The notes beneath the pieces were generated by a model, which worked only from the letters and a program-made list of their open reading frames with translations, searched no databases and was not told the DNA's origin. Positions 9,115-19,538 of a stretch of 64,000 nucleotides of DNA are shown here, piece after piece. Source of the DNA: Ectothiorhodospiraceae bacterium (GTDB lineage: Bacteria > Pseudomonadota > Gammaproteobacteria > XJ16 > Halofilaceae); contig SLKC01000009.1 in the NCBI GenBank assembly GCA_007134775.1, forward strand, positions 41,797 through 105,796, read 5' to 3'. The stretch's first letter is position 1. Each line of letters begins with the position of its first letter. A program made the position numbers and the translations under genes.

Positions 9115-9744
9115 TCAAGGCTCCCGGGCCTCTTCCAGCTCGGCCTCCGCTTCTTTCACTTCGATTTCGGCCTCGCGGCGTTTCGCCTCGGCCCGCGCCT
9201 CCAGGGCCTCAGCCTCGCGATCGGCGAATTCGAGCTCCTCTTCGGCCTCGCGGCGCTTGCGCTCGGCCTCGCTCTCGAGCTCGCGTGCTTCGCGTTCGGC
9301 CTCCTCAAGCTCGCGCTTGGCTTCCTCGACACGGCGTTCGGGCTCGTCAAGCGGCGCCTCCGCCTCGGCCCGCGCTGCCTCGAGCTCGCGTTCGGCGCTG
9401 TCGAGCTCCGCTTCGGCCTCCCGCTCCCGCGCCTCCGCCTCTCGTTCGAGCTGGGTCGCCTCCCGTTCGACACGCTCGAGTTCGGCTTCGGCCTCGCGGC
9501 GCTTGCGCTCGGCTTCGTGCTCGAGTTCGCGCGCCTCTTCCTCGACCTCTTCCTGCTGGCGTTCCGCTGCTCGTAGCTCGTGTTCGGCTTCCTCGACCGC
9601 GCCCTCGGCGTCTTCCCGCGCCTCGTCAACGCGCTCTTCCGCTTCGTCACGGAGGTCGTCGAGGAAGGCAGCGGCTGGTGGCGCGGCAGCGAGTATACCG
9701 GTGGCGAGCATCAGCCCGAGCAGGCGTGGGCTTGTTGCGGTCAT
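9115..9744 (-). CDS. Exported Glu/Arg/Ala-rich helical protein
   Basis: A 209-residue protein with a signal peptide (first 26 residues, ending PPAAA) followed by about 180 residues made almost only of Glu, Ala, Arg, Lys and Leu. The mature part has the i/i+4 alternation of acidic and basic residues typical of long charged single helices or coiled coils. A module starting ARELEHEAERKRREAEAELE at residue 71 recurs at residue 153 (82 residues later), so part of it arose by internal duplication. ATG 9744 is preceded by a purine-rich GGGGGAAG; the frame extends to 9780 but without a signal sequence. It sits between lemA and phoH on the same strand. I recognise no family; a structural or spacer role in the envelope is only a guess. 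Confidence 0.75.
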   Translation of the reverse strand: MTATSPRLLGLMLATGILAAAPPAAAFLDDLRDEAEERVDEAREDAEGAVEEAEHELRAAERQQEEVEEEARELEHEAERKRREAEAELERVEREATQLEREAEAREREAEAELDSAERELEAARAEAEAPLDEPERRVEEAKRELEEAEREARELESEAERKRREAEEELEFADREAEALEARAEAKRREAEIEVKEAEAELEEAREP

Positions 9745-9856
9745 GGCGGCTTCCCCCGGTGATCCGCTGTCCAGCGGCAAGGCGACGTGTGCGGATGCAT
9801 GCAGAGTCTAGTGTCGGCGAGCGCGTGCTGCAATTCCGCCACCGGGGAGGGCAATC

Positions 9857-11287
9857 TCACAGAACTTCCGAGGCGTAGTCGGCCAAGCGTGAACGCTCCC
9901 CGCGTGTGAGAATGATGTGCCCGGAATGCGGCCAGCCACGAAAACGGTCGACCACATAGGTCAGGCCCGATGTCGTCGCGCTCAGATAGGGGGTGTCGAT
10001 CTGGGCGATATTGCCTAGACAAACGATCTTCGTGCCTGGCCCGGCGCGCGTGATGAGGGTCTTCATCTGTTTCGCCGTCAGGTTCTGGGCCTCGTCGATG
10101 ATCAGATACCGGTTGAGGAAGGTGCGGCCACGCATGAAGTTCACCGAACGCACCTTGATGCGGCTCTGTAGCAGGTCGTGCGTGGCCTGGCGCTCCCAGA
10201 TGCCGTCGTGGCTGGTTGCGGTCAGGACCTCGAGGTTGTCCATCAGCGCGCCCATCCACGGCGTCATCTTCTCTTCCTCCGTTCCGGGGAGGAAACCGAT
10301 GTCCTCACCGACCGGCACGGTGACCCGCGTCATGATGATCTCGCTGTAGCGTCGATCCTCCAGCGTCTGCTCCAGCCCCGCTGCCAGAGTGAGCAAGGTC
10401 TTGCCGGTGCCGGCGACGCCGATCAGGGTGACGAATTCGATTTCGGGATCGGTGAGCAGGTTCAGCGCGAAATTCTGCTCGCGGTTGCGCGCCTGGATAC
10501 CCCAGATGGCCTGTGGCTCCGAGTAGAACGAGCGCGCAAGCTCAAGCGTGGCCGTATTGCCCTCGACACGGCGTACAAGGGCCTCGAACGGACGCTCGCC
10601 AGCGAGATAGAGGCACTCGTTGGGCGTCCACTCCGCGGCGTCCGCTCCCGTTAGCCGATAGTAACTGCGGTCGCCGGCGTGCCACGCCTCGACGCCAGCG
10701 TCGTCTCGATCCCAGAAGTCGGCTGGCAGTGCCCGCTGGCCCGCGTAGAGCAGATTGGCGTCATCGAGGACCTGGTCGCTCGAGTAATCTTCGGCGTGTA
10801 CGCCGAGTACGCTCGCCTTGATCCGCAGGTTAATGTCCTTGGATACGAGCGTGACCTGGCCTTCCGGGCGCTCTGCCATCAGCGCTAGCACGGTGCCCAG
10901 GATGGAGTTGTCCGGGCGATTACCCGGCAGCGACTCCGGCAGGTGCCCGCTGTGATCCTGCATCTCGAACAGCAGGCGACCGGCAGGGGGCTGCTCGGGT
11001 GCGCCGATGTCGGTGCCGTTGCCCAGCGCGCGATAACGAGTGACGGCGAGCGGGATGCCCTCGTGGATCGGGGCTGAGCGGTGTGCCTGCATCAACTCGT
11101 CAATGAACCGCGACGATTGCCGCGCGTTGCGCGCGGTTTCGGAGAGGCCCTTCTTGCCCGCGTCGAGTTCTTCGAGCACAACCATCGGCAGATAGACATC
11201 GTGTTCCTGGAAGCGGAAGAGTGCGGCCGGGTCGTGCATCAGCACGTTGGTATCGAGGACAAACAGGCGTTGATCGCCGGCATTCAT
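9857..11287 (-). CDS. phoH: PIN domain-PhoH family ATPase/ribonuclease
   Basis: A 476-residue cytoplasmic protein of the YlaK/PhoH2 type: an N-terminal PIN nuclease domain (VLDTNVLMHDP near residue 10, about 1-140) fused to a C-terminal PhoH ATPase domain (about 240-470) with Walker A GVAGTGKTLLTLAAG and Walker B YLIIDEAQNLT. Related proteins act as RNA helicase/ribonucleases. ATG 11287 has AGGAA a few bases upstream. It diverges from dapA across 211 bases. The cellular target is not known. Confidence 0.92.
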   Translation of the reverse strand: MNAGDQRLFVLDTNVLMHDPAALFRFQEHDVYLPMVVLEELDAGKKGLSETARNARQSSRFIDELMQAHRSAPIHEGIPLAVTRYRALGNGTDIGAPEQPPAGRLLFEMQDHSGHLPESLPGNRPDNSILGTVLALMAERPEGQVTLVSKDINLRIKASVLGVHAEDYSSDQVLDDANLLYAGQRALPADFWDRDDAGVEAWHAGDRSYYRLTGADAAEWTPNECLYLAGERPFEALVRRVEGNTATLELARSFYSEPQAIWGIQARNREQNFALNLLTDPEIEFVTLIGVAGTGKTLLTLAAGLEQTLEDRRYSEIIMTRVTVPVGEDIGFLPGTEEEKMTPWMGALMDNLEVLTATSHDGIWERQATHDLLQSRIKVRSVNFMRGRTFLNRYLIIDEAQNLTAKQMKTLITRAGPGTKIVCLGNIAQIDTPYLSATTSGLTYVVDRFRGWPHSGHIILTRGERSRLADYASEVL

Positions 11288-11498
11288 GAATGGAGTTCCT
11301 GCATGGAGTATCCGCCGGCCCTCGCCGGTGCGCGGGGTGGATACGGGTGAGTGGCCGCTGTGTCGACCTACCGCTCCGCATCGGTTGCGCGCCGAGTGTA
11401 CTGTGTGGAAGGGCGCCAGGGAACGGGCGCGTAAGGCGGTTGTCTCTATTCAGGCGTGTGCGTAACATTGCGGGCTTGATTCCCTGCAGGAATTTCCC

Positions 11499-12374
11499 AT
11501 GTTTCAAGGCAGTATGGTGGCGCTCGTGACGCCGATGACGGCGGGCGGCGACGTTGATGACGAAGCGCTCGGGCGCCTCGTCGAATTTCACGTTGACAAC
11601 GGTACCGATGCGATTATCTCGGTGGGCACCACGGGGGAGTCGCCGACCCTGGACCCGGAAGAGCACATCCGGGTAGTGCAGCGAACCGTGGATTTCGCTG
11701 CCGGGCGCTTGCCCGTCATAGCGGGCGCGGGCGCGAATTCCACCACCGAAGCGGTTCATCTCGCGCGCGCTTCGATGGATGCGGGCGCCGACGCTACCCT
11801 GCAGGTGACTCCCTATTACAACAAGCCGACGCAGGAGGGCATGTATCTCCATTTCCGGCACGTGGCCGAGGCCGTGCCCTGTCCGCATATTCTGTACAAC
11901 GTGCCTGGGCGGACCGGCGTCGATCTGCTCCCGGAGACCGTGGAGCGCCTCTCCCGTTTGGAGAATATCGTCGGCATCAAGGAGGCGACGGGGGATCCGG
12001 CACGAGCGAGGGAGATCCTGGATCGCTGCGGCGAACGGATGCGTGTCTACAGCGGCGAGGACCCGACTGCGATGGAGCTCATGCTCGTCGGTGGGCATGG
12101 TGATATCTCGGTGACCGCCAATGTTGCGCCGCGACAGATGCAGGCGCTGTGCGCGCATGCGATCGCTGGGGACCGCGCCGAGGCGGAGGCGATCAACCGC
12201 CGCTTGTCTGATCTCCACGCGGCCCTGTTCTGCGAGCCCAGCCCCATACCCGTGAAGTGGGCACTGTACTATCTCGGCCTGATCGACAGCGGCATCCGGT
12301 TGCCGCTGACCCCGCTCACGGAAGCCAATCAACCCCGCGTGATCGAGGCCCTGCGTAATGCCGATGTGCTTTGA
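11499..12374 (+). CDS. dapA: 4-hydroxy-tetrahydrodipicolinate synthase
   Basis: A 291-residue TIM-barrel enzyme that condenses pyruvate with aspartate semialdehyde in the first committed step of lysine and diaminopimelate synthesis. The Schiff-base lysine is Lys161 in VGIKEATGD, the same number as in E. coli; GTTGESPTL (43-51) binds pyruvate and Tyr135 in LYNVPGRTG belongs to the catalytic triad. Start ATG 11499 is preceded by a GCAGGAA element. The gene overlaps bamC by 17 bases, a conserved dapA-bamC arrangement. Confidence 0.97.
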   Translation: MFQGSMVALVTPMTAGGDVDDEALGRLVEFHVDNGTDAIISVGTTGESPTLDPEEHIRVVQRTVDFAAGRLPVIAGAGANSTTEAVHLARASMDAGADATLQVTPYYNKPTQEGMYLHFRHVAEAVPCPHILYNVPGRTGVDLLPETVERLSRLENIVGIKEATGDPARAREILDRCGERMRVYSGEDPTAMELMLVGGHGDISVTANVAPRQMQALCAHAIAGDRAEAEAINRRLSDLHAALFCEPSPIPVKWALYYLGLIDSGIRLPLTPLTEANQPRVIEALRNADVL

Positions 12375-13605
12375 CACCCGCACGTTCGCGGTCGTCTCAC
12401 TGATCGCGGGTGTGCTCGTCGCTGCATCGTGCACACCCGGAAGCGGCAGCCCACAGGTCGCGTACAAGGATGCGGAAATCGAGCAACCGCTGGAGGTCCC
12501 TCCCGATCTCACGCGCAATCGAGTCGAGGGAGCCGCCGAAGTACCGACGCTGGATGAGTCGGGAGAGCGGCTGCTCCCGCAGTTCCGCAATATCGAACTG
12601 CGCCGTGCGGGGCCGAACAGCTGGCTGGAGATGCAGGGGGCGCAGCCCGAAGAGGTCTGGCCCGAGATCGAGGCCTTCCTGCGCTCACAGGGGCTGACGG
12701 TACGTAACGCCGAGCCCGCCATGGGCGTCATCGAGACCGACTGGGTGCGGCGCTACGATTCACCGCCGCGCAGCGGCATCGCGGGCATACTCGATAGTCT
12801 CTTTGGCATTGGTCAGACCGATTTCAGCGACCGCTACCAGTTCCGTCTTGAGCGCATGCGCGGTGATGCCGGCACGCGCTTGTTCGTCAGCCATTGGGTG
12901 GCCGAGGATCAGGCTCGGGGCGACGGTGGCGTACAACGTCATCGCGGCTATGAATGGCAGCATCTGGCCGGTGATCCTGCGGTGGTCGCGGAAATCCAGC
13001 AGCGTCTGCTCCTCTATATCGGCCTGCGCGAGGCAGAGGCGGTGCGCATCGTCGCCGCCGAGACAGGGGACGAGGCCGTCCGCTACGAGGCCGACTACGA
13101 GGAATCCAACGGGATCGGATCGGTGTTCCTCGATACCCGCGATTGGGACGGTGCCTGGGGGCGACTCGGCGACTCCCTCGGACAGCTCGGGGGCCGCATC
13201 GCAGAGCAGGATCCGGACGCCGGGCTCTATCATGTGCGCTGGGTCCCGCCGGACGCGGCGCACGCGGGCAGTGGCGGGATCATGGCGGTTTTCGAGGATG
13301 ACGAGGCGCCGGAACCCGGTGATTTCCTGGTCCAGTTGCGTGAGGACGAGGATGAGTCCGGGCTGCGCATCGTAGTGGCAGACGCAGAGGCGGGCCTCGA
13401 TACGGCCGCATACGGCTTCGGCGGCGTCCCCTCGAGCCGCACGGCCGACAAGGCGCTGCTGCAGCAGCTCGCCGATCACCTCAGCGGCGTGGTGTTGCCG
13501 GGTACGGTGGTCGCCGGGGTCGAGGACGACGGGGGGCCGCGCGAGGTGGAGCGGGACGAAGCTGAATCGCCCGGCACCGGCGCGACCGGGCGGCGCGGTT
13601 ACTGA
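12358..13605 (+). CDS. bamC: Outer membrane assembly lipoprotein BamC
   Basis: A 415-residue lipoprotein, formerly NlpB/DapX, part of the BAM complex that inserts beta-barrel proteins in the outer membrane. The signal peptide ends in an acceptable lipobox (LVAASC, lipidated Cys at residue 25), followed by the conserved unstructured lasso region with PLEVPPDLTRNR, and two helix-grip domains (about 85-200 and 250-380). It overlaps the end of dapA. The C-terminal 45 residues are charged and less conserved-looking. Confidence 0.88.
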   Translation: MPMCFDTRTFAVVSLIAGVLVAASCTPGSGSPQVAYKDAEIEQPLEVPPDLTRNRVEGAAEVPTLDESGERLLPQFRNIELRRAGPNSWLEMQGAQPEEVWPEIEAFLRSQGLTVRNAEPAMGVIETDWVRRYDSPPRSGIAGILDSLFGIGQTDFSDRYQFRLERMRGDAGTRLFVSHWVAEDQARGDGGVQRHRGYEWQHLAGDPAVVAEIQQRLLLYIGLREAEAVRIVAAETGDEAVRYEADYEESNGIGSVFLDTRDWDGAWGRLGDSLGQLGGRIAEQDPDAGLYHVRWVPPDAAHAGSGGIMAVFEDDEAPEPGDFLVQLREDEDESGLRIVVADAEAGLDTAAYGFGGVPSSRTADKALLQQLADHLSGVVLPGTVVAGVEDDGGPREVERDEAESPGTGATGRRGY

Positions 13606-13633
13606 ACCCTGCCATGCCGTGCGCTTGGGGGGA

Positions 13634-13663
13634 GGCCCCGTACCTGGATGTACGTACGGGGCC
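13634..13663. terminator. Hairpin between convergent bamC and folE2
   Basis: A perfect 10-bp inverted repeat, GGCCCCGTAC at 13634-13643 and GTACGGGGCC at 13654-13663, with a 10-base loop, lies in the 79 bases between the converging bamC and folE2 genes. The position suits a bidirectional terminator, but neither side has a T-run, so it may instead serve as a 3' stabilising hairpin. Confidence 0.5.
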
Positions 13664-13684
13664 GCGCGCGCTCCGCTGGTGGCG

Positions 13685-14488
13685 TCAGGCGGCGTCCTTG
13701 TCCTTGTGGATGCGAGCGTATGCCTGGTGATTGTGGATCGCCTCGAAGTTCTCTGCTTCCAGGGTGTAGGCCCGGATGCGCTCATCACCGTTTAATCGAG
13801 AGGCGACGTCGCGGATCATGTCCTCGACGAACTTCGGGTTGTCGTAGGCCTGCTCGGTTACGTACTTCTCATCCGGGCGCTTGAGCACTGCGTAGAGTTC
13901 GGCCGAGGAGGACTCTTCGACCATGTCCACGATGTCCTGAATCCAGATCGGGCCGTCGACCCGGGCGTCCACGGTTACGTGGGCGCGCTGGTTGTGGGCG
14001 CCGTAATCGGATATCTCCTTCGAGCAGGGGCAGAGGCTGGTGACCGGAATCAGCACGCCGATATAGAAGCGTCGCACGCCGTGTGTATCCACGTCACCGG
14101 TCAGTGTGACCTCGTAGTCCATCAGGCTCTCGACGCCGCTGACCGGCGCCTTCTTGCGCGCGAAGAAGGGGAATGAGAGCGCGATTCGCCCCGCAGATGC
14201 GTTGAGGCGCGCGAGCATGTCCTCGAGCAGGGCGCCGAAGGTGTCCGCGGACAGGGGGGCGTTGTGTTCGTGGAGGAGCTGGATGAATCGCGACATGTGC
14301 GTGCCCTTGAACTCCTGGGGTAGGTGCACGGTCATGGTCGCATGCGCGACGGTCGGCAGTGCCTCGCCGTGGCGGTCGCGCACGGTGATGGGGTAACGGA
14401 TATCCTTGATTCCGACCTGGTCGATCGCGATTCGCCGGGTATCAGGAGTTCCCTGGATGTCCGGGATTTCGTTCATCTTGGCAACCAT
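13685..14488 (-). CDS. folE2: GTP cyclohydrolase FolE2 (type IB)
   Basis: A 267-residue cytoplasmic enzyme converting GTP to 7,8-dihydroneopterin triphosphate, the entry to folate and to queuosine. The FolE2 family is marked here by the catalytic-Cys motif TSLCPCSKEIS and the segment KGTHMSRF. FolE2 enzymes use several divalent metals and can replace the zinc-dependent FolE when zinc is scarce. It follows queD by 7 bases, so GTP to 6-carboxytetrahydropterin could be made by this pair. ATG 14488 and ATG 14476 are both possible starts. Confidence 0.95.
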   Translation of the reverse strand: MVAKMNEIPDIQGTPDTRRIAIDQVGIKDIRYPITVRDRHGEALPTVAHATMTVHLPQEFKGTHMSRFIQLLHEHNAPLSADTFGALLEDMLARLNASAGRIALSFPFFARKKAPVSGVESLMDYEVTLTGDVDTHGVRRFYIGVLIPVTSLCPCSKEISDYGAHNQRAHVTVDARVDGPIWIQDIVDMVEESSSAELYAVLKRPDEKYVTEQAYDNPKFVEDMIRDVASRLNGDERIRAYTLEAENFEAIHNHQAYARIHKDKDAA

Positions 14489-14495
14489 TCTGGCT

Positions 14496-14885
14496 TCAAG
14501 CCTCCTTTTGTTCCGTGTAGCGCACGCTGGCGCGGTCGTTTTCCCAGACGCTCACGGCGTGAACGCGGATGCCGGGCGTATCGAGGCGCTCGGCCAGCTC
14601 GCGGAAGAAGTGCCTGGCAATGTTCTCGGCAGTCGGGTTGTACACATCGAACGGCGCAACCTCATTCAGGTGGCGATGGTCCAGTCGCCCCGCGATCGCG
14701 CGCAGGTGGCCGCGGATCTCGCGAAAGTCCATGCCCATGCCGACCGAATCGAGTTCGTGGGCGGCGATCTCCGCTTCTACCCGCCAGTTATGGCCATGCA
14801 GGCGATTGCAGTCGCCCGCGTAGCCACGTAAGTGGTGTGCGGCGGCGAACTCACAAACGACGCGCATGATATAGGTCGAGGTCAT
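14496..14885 (-). CDS. queD: 6-carboxy-5,6,7,8-tetrahydropterin synthase
   Basis: A 129-residue enzyme of the PTPS/QueD family that turns dihydroneopterin triphosphate into 6-carboxytetrahydropterin for 7-deazaguanine (queuosine) synthesis. Zinc ligands are the His pair in FAAAHHL and in LHGHNW; the QueD-type catalytic Cys is in GDCNRLHGH. ATG 14885 was chosen over the TTG at 14906 because it leaves the short N-terminus normal for the family. It lies between dxs and folE2 on the same strand. queC, queE and queF are not in the window. Confidence 0.93.
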   Translation of the reverse strand: MTSTYIMRVVCEFAAAHHLRGYAGDCNRLHGHNWRVEAEIAAHELDSVGMGMDFREIRGHLRAIAGRLDHRHLNEVAPFDVYNPTAENIARHFFRELAERLDTPGIRVHAVSVWENDRASVRYTEQKEA

Positions 14886-14997
14886 ATCGACGTTTACCGG
14901 GATCAAACCTTAGGATTCTACGGGAGTTTGTGGGGACCGCTCAATGCCACTTCCACGGTCTCCTGCTCGCAGTCGCCCGGCCTGGAGGTCGACCCCG

Positions 14998-16896
14998 TCA
15001 GCTCCCGACTCCCTGAGCCCGTTCGTCGGTCAGTAGCTCGCGGATGTCGGCGAGCAAGGACTCGGCATCGAGTCGGGCGGCGGCGAGTTGGTCACCGCGG
15101 CTGCCCTGGCCGATGAAGCGGTCGGGCAGGCCGATCGTGTGGGTGCGTATCCGGCTGCCGTGGGCGGCGAGGCAGCTGTTGACTGCCTCACCCGCGCCGC
15201 CCGCGATGGCGTTTTCCTCCAGCGTGATGAGGTGATCGTGATAGCCGGCGGCAGCGAGGACGGTGGCCTCATCGAGCGGTTTGACGAAGCGCATGTTGAC
15301 CACTGTGGCGTCGAGTTCGGCGCCGATCTCCGCGGCCGGGGCCACCATGCTGCCGAACGCGAGAAGCGCCACACGCCGGCCCTCGCGGCGGATCTCGGCG
15401 CGGCCGATGGGTAGTGCCGACATGGCTTCGTCGACGCTGACGCCGGGGCCGTTGCCCTTCGGGTAGCGCACGGCCGCAGGGCCGTCGAGCTGCAATCCGG
15501 TGTAGAGCATCTGTCGGCATTCGTTCTCGTCGGCCGGTGCCATGATGGTCATACCGGGCAGGCAGCGCAGCATGCTGTAGTCGAAGCTCCCCGCATGGGT
15601 CGGGCCATCTTCGCCGACCAGGCCCGCGCGGTCGATCGCGAACAGCACGGGCAGCCCCTGTACGGCGACGTCATGCACCACCTGGTCGTAGGCGCGCTGC
15701 AGGAATGTCGAGTAGATGGCGACCACCGGGCGCTGGCCCTCGCAGGCGAGGCCGGCGGCGAAGGTGACCGCGTGTTGTTCGGCAATGCCGGTATCGAAAT
15801 AGCGTTCCGGGAACTGCTGCTCGAACTCGACCAGGCCGGAGCCCTCGCGCATCGCCGGGGTGATCCCCACGACGCGGCTGTCCGTGGCGGCGATGTCGCA
15901 GAGCCAACGCCCGAATACCTCGGTATAGGTCGGGCCCGCCGCCGGGGTCGAGGATGAGCCGAGTTTCTTCCCTGTGCGGGGATCGAACGGTTTAACACCG
16001 TGGTAGCTGACGGGGTTGTCCTCGGCTAGCGCATAGCCCTTGCCCTTCTGCGTCACGATGTGCAGCAGCCGGGGCCCGCCCAGTTCCCGCAGATTACGCA
16101 AAGTCTTGACGAGGTTCGGCAGATCGTGACCGTCCACGGGGCCGTAATAGTTGAAGCCGAACTCCTCAAACATTGTTCCGGGCACGACCATGCCCTTGAA
16201 ATGCTCCTCGGTGCGACGGGCTAGCTCCCACATCGGCGGCATCGCGCGCAGCACCTTCTTGCCCCCTTCGCGCGCCTGTGAGTAGAGTCGGCCGGAGAGC
16301 AGTCGCGTTAGGTACTTGTTCAGCGCGCCGACATTGGGCGAGATCGACATGTCATTGTCGTTGAGGATGACGAGCAGGTCGGCGCCGAGGTCGCCCGCGT
16401 TATTGAGTGCCTCGTAGGCCATGCCCGCGGTCATGGCGCCGTCGCCGATGACGGCGACGACCTGGCGGTTCTCGCCCTTCTGGCGCGCGGCCACGGCCAT
16501 GCCGAGTGCAGCGCTGATCGAGGTCGATGAGTGGCCGACGCCGAAGGTGTCATACTCGCTCTCGCCGCGCTTGGTGAAGCCCGCGAGCCCCTGCCACTTG
16601 CGCATTGTGCCCATGCGCTCGCGCCGGCCGGTGAGGATCTTGTGGGGGTAGGTCTGGTGGCCGACATCCCAGACTATACGGTCGCGCGGGGTCTCGAAGA
16701 CCGTGTGCAGGGCCACGGTGAGTTCGACCGCGCCGAGACCGGCGGCGAGGTGACCGCCCGTGGCGGCCACGGACTCGATGTGGAAGGCGCGCAGCTCGTC
16801 GTTGAGTCGCTGCAGCTCATCGCCATCCATCACCCGCAGGTCCGCAGGGGAGGCAACTTGCTCAAGAAGATCGAAACGCTTCGGGCGCTCCGGCAT
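14998..16896 (-). CDS. dxs: 1-deoxy-D-xylulose-5-phosphate synthase
   Basis: A 632-residue thiamine-diphosphate enzyme that joins pyruvate and glyceraldehyde-3-phosphate in the first step of the MEP isoprenoid pathway. The ThDP/Mg motif [16 protein letters not shown] and the C-terminal [15 protein letters not shown] segment are present, and the length is usual (620-640). The N-terminus resembles [12 protein letters not shown] of other Dxs proteins. ispA and xseB, often upstream, are not here; the divergent neighbour is the GNAT-nitrilase gene. queD starts 112 bases downstream. Confidence 0.97.
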   Translation of the reverse strand: MPERPKRFDLLEQVASPADLRVMDGDELQRLNDELRAFHIESVAATGGHLAAGLGAVELTVALHTVFETPRDRIVWDVGHQTYPHKILTGRRERMGTMRKWQGLAGFTKRGESEYDTFGVGHSSTSISAALGMAVAARQKGENRQVVAVIGDGAMTAGMAYEALNNAGDLGADLLVILNDNDMSISPNVGALNKYLTRLLSGRLYSQAREGGKKVLRAMPPMWELARRTEEHFKGMVVPGTMFEEFGFNYYGPVDGHDLPNLVKTLRNLRELGGPRLLHIVTQKGKGYALAEDNPVSYHGVKPFDPRTGKKLGSSSTPAAGPTYTEVFGRWLCDIAATDSRVVGITPAMREGSGLVEFEQQFPERYFDTGIAEQHAVTFAAGLACEGQRPVVAIYSTFLQRAYDQVVHDVAVQGLPVLFAIDRAGLVGEDGPTHAGSFDYSMLRCLPGMTIMAPADENECRQMLYTGLQLDGPAAVRYPKGNGPGVSVDEAMSALPIGRAEIRREGRRVALLAFGSMVAPAAEIGAELDATVVNMRFVKPLDEATVLAAAGYHDHLITLEENAIAGGAGEAVNSCLAAHGSRIRTHTIGLPDRFIGQGSRGDQLAAARLDAESLLADIRELLTDERAQGVGS

Positions 16897-17022
16897 GGCG
16901 AGCCCGGCAGGCAGAGAAGTGGACCACGATTATCGCGACCCCGGCGAGGCTAGGCAAGGCCCAGGGGGTTCGCCCCGGCGCCTGCACGCCCGTTGAGCAT
17001 CACAGGGCGGAGGGGCGTGGCC

Positions 17023-17051
17023 CCGACAGATGGGCTCCGATCCGGTATAAT
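17023..17051 (+). promoter_or_regulatory. Sigma70-type promoter for the GNAT-nitrilase gene
   Basis: A perfect TATAAT (17046-17051) lies 17 bp after CCGACA (17023-17028), which matches four of six -35 positions. The predicted start near 17058 supports translation from ATG 17079 rather than from the upstream TTG at 17061. Confidence 0.6.
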
Positions 17052-17078
17052 TGCGTCCTTTTGCTGGACCCGAAGACG

Positions 17079-18632
<1,554 letters not shown>

Positions 18633-18673
18633 GCGGCGCTCGCTATTACCCAATTCCTGCTGGAGGGACGGCA

Positions 18674-19504
18674 ATGGAGCATGATGGACGGGAAGTGGTC
18701 GAGCGGATCGCACCGATCGCGGTCGACCTGGGGGGAAGTGTACTCAGCGCATTGTTTCTGGTCGTCCTTGGCTGGGTGGTGGCCGGCTGGGCCCAGCGCG
18801 GCGTCCGTCGCGGTCTCGGGCGGATCGAGCGCATGGACCCAACGCTGACGGGCATCATCGCGGCGGTCGTGCGCTACTTCATACTGATCACTGTGCTGAT
18901 TATGGTGTTGGCGCAGTTCGGCGTGCAGACGGCTAGCATCCTCGCCGCGCTCGGTGCGCTCGGCCTGGCGATCGGATTGGCGCTGCAGGGCACGCTGGCG
19001 AACATCGCGTCGGGTGTCATGCTGCTGTTCCTGCGGCCGTTCGGGGTGGGCGATTACGTCAATGCGAATGGCCACGAAGGGACGGTCGAGGAAGTCGGCC
19101 TGTTCACCACGGAGATGACCACGTTCGACGGGATCTATCAGTCGGTGCCCAATGCGGGACTCTGGGGCGGGCGCATCATCAATTACTCGCGCAACCCGAA
19201 CCGGCGCCACGATATCGTCGTTGGTATCCATTACGCTGACGACATCGACCAGGCGCAGCGGGTCCTTCGCGATGTGCTCGCAACGGATGAACGGGTCCAC
19301 TCGGACCCCGCGCCACAGATTCTGGTCCGCGAGCTTGCCGATTCGTCGGTGAATCTCGGCATGCGGTTCTGGACGAGCGGCGACGATTACTGGCCGGCCA
19401 ACTTTGAATTGCGCAAGCAGGCAAAGCTGGCTCTGGACCGTAATGGCATCACCATCCCGTTCCCGCAACAGGATATCCATCTCCACCAAAAGGGTGTGGC
19501 GTGA
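18674..19504 (+). CDS. mscS: Small-conductance mechanosensitive channel (MscS family)
   Basis: A 276-residue inner-membrane protein with three membrane helices and a soluble C-terminal domain, the minimal MscS layout. TM3 and the following region read GLAIGLALQGTLANIASGVM and LLFLRPFGVGDYV, the pore signature. It opens under membrane tension to release solutes on osmotic downshock, useful in a saline organism. ATG 18674 has GGAGGGA just upstream; the frame extends to GTG 18617 inside the preceding gene. Confidence 0.93.
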   Translation: MEHDGREVVERIAPIAVDLGGSVLSALFLVVLGWVVAGWAQRGVRRGLGRIERMDPTLTGIIAAVVRYFILITVLIMVLAQFGVQTASILAALGALGLAIGLALQGTLANIASGVMLLFLRPFGVGDYVNANGHEGTVEEVGLFTTEMTTFDGIYQSVPNAGLWGGRIINYSRNPNRRHDIVVGIHYADDIDQAQRVLRDVLATDERVHSDPAPQILVRELADSSVNLGMRFWTSGDDYWPANFELRKQAKLALDRNGITIPFPQQDIHLHQKGVA

Positions 19505-19538
19505 CGGGGATTCGATCCCTGTCGGGAAGTAGGCGGTT

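Noticed and set aside
9160..9700. Apparent tandem DNA repeats that might suggest a CRISPR or satellite array
   Set aside because: The similarity comes from repeated Glu-Ala-Arg codons of the helical protein; unit lengths vary and there are no unique spacers.
8760..9878. 372-codon plus-strand frame opposite the charged helical protein
   Set aside because: It is an Arg/Pro-rich translation produced by the antisense of Glu/Arg-rich codons; the minus-strand frame has a signal peptide and Shine-Dalgarno.
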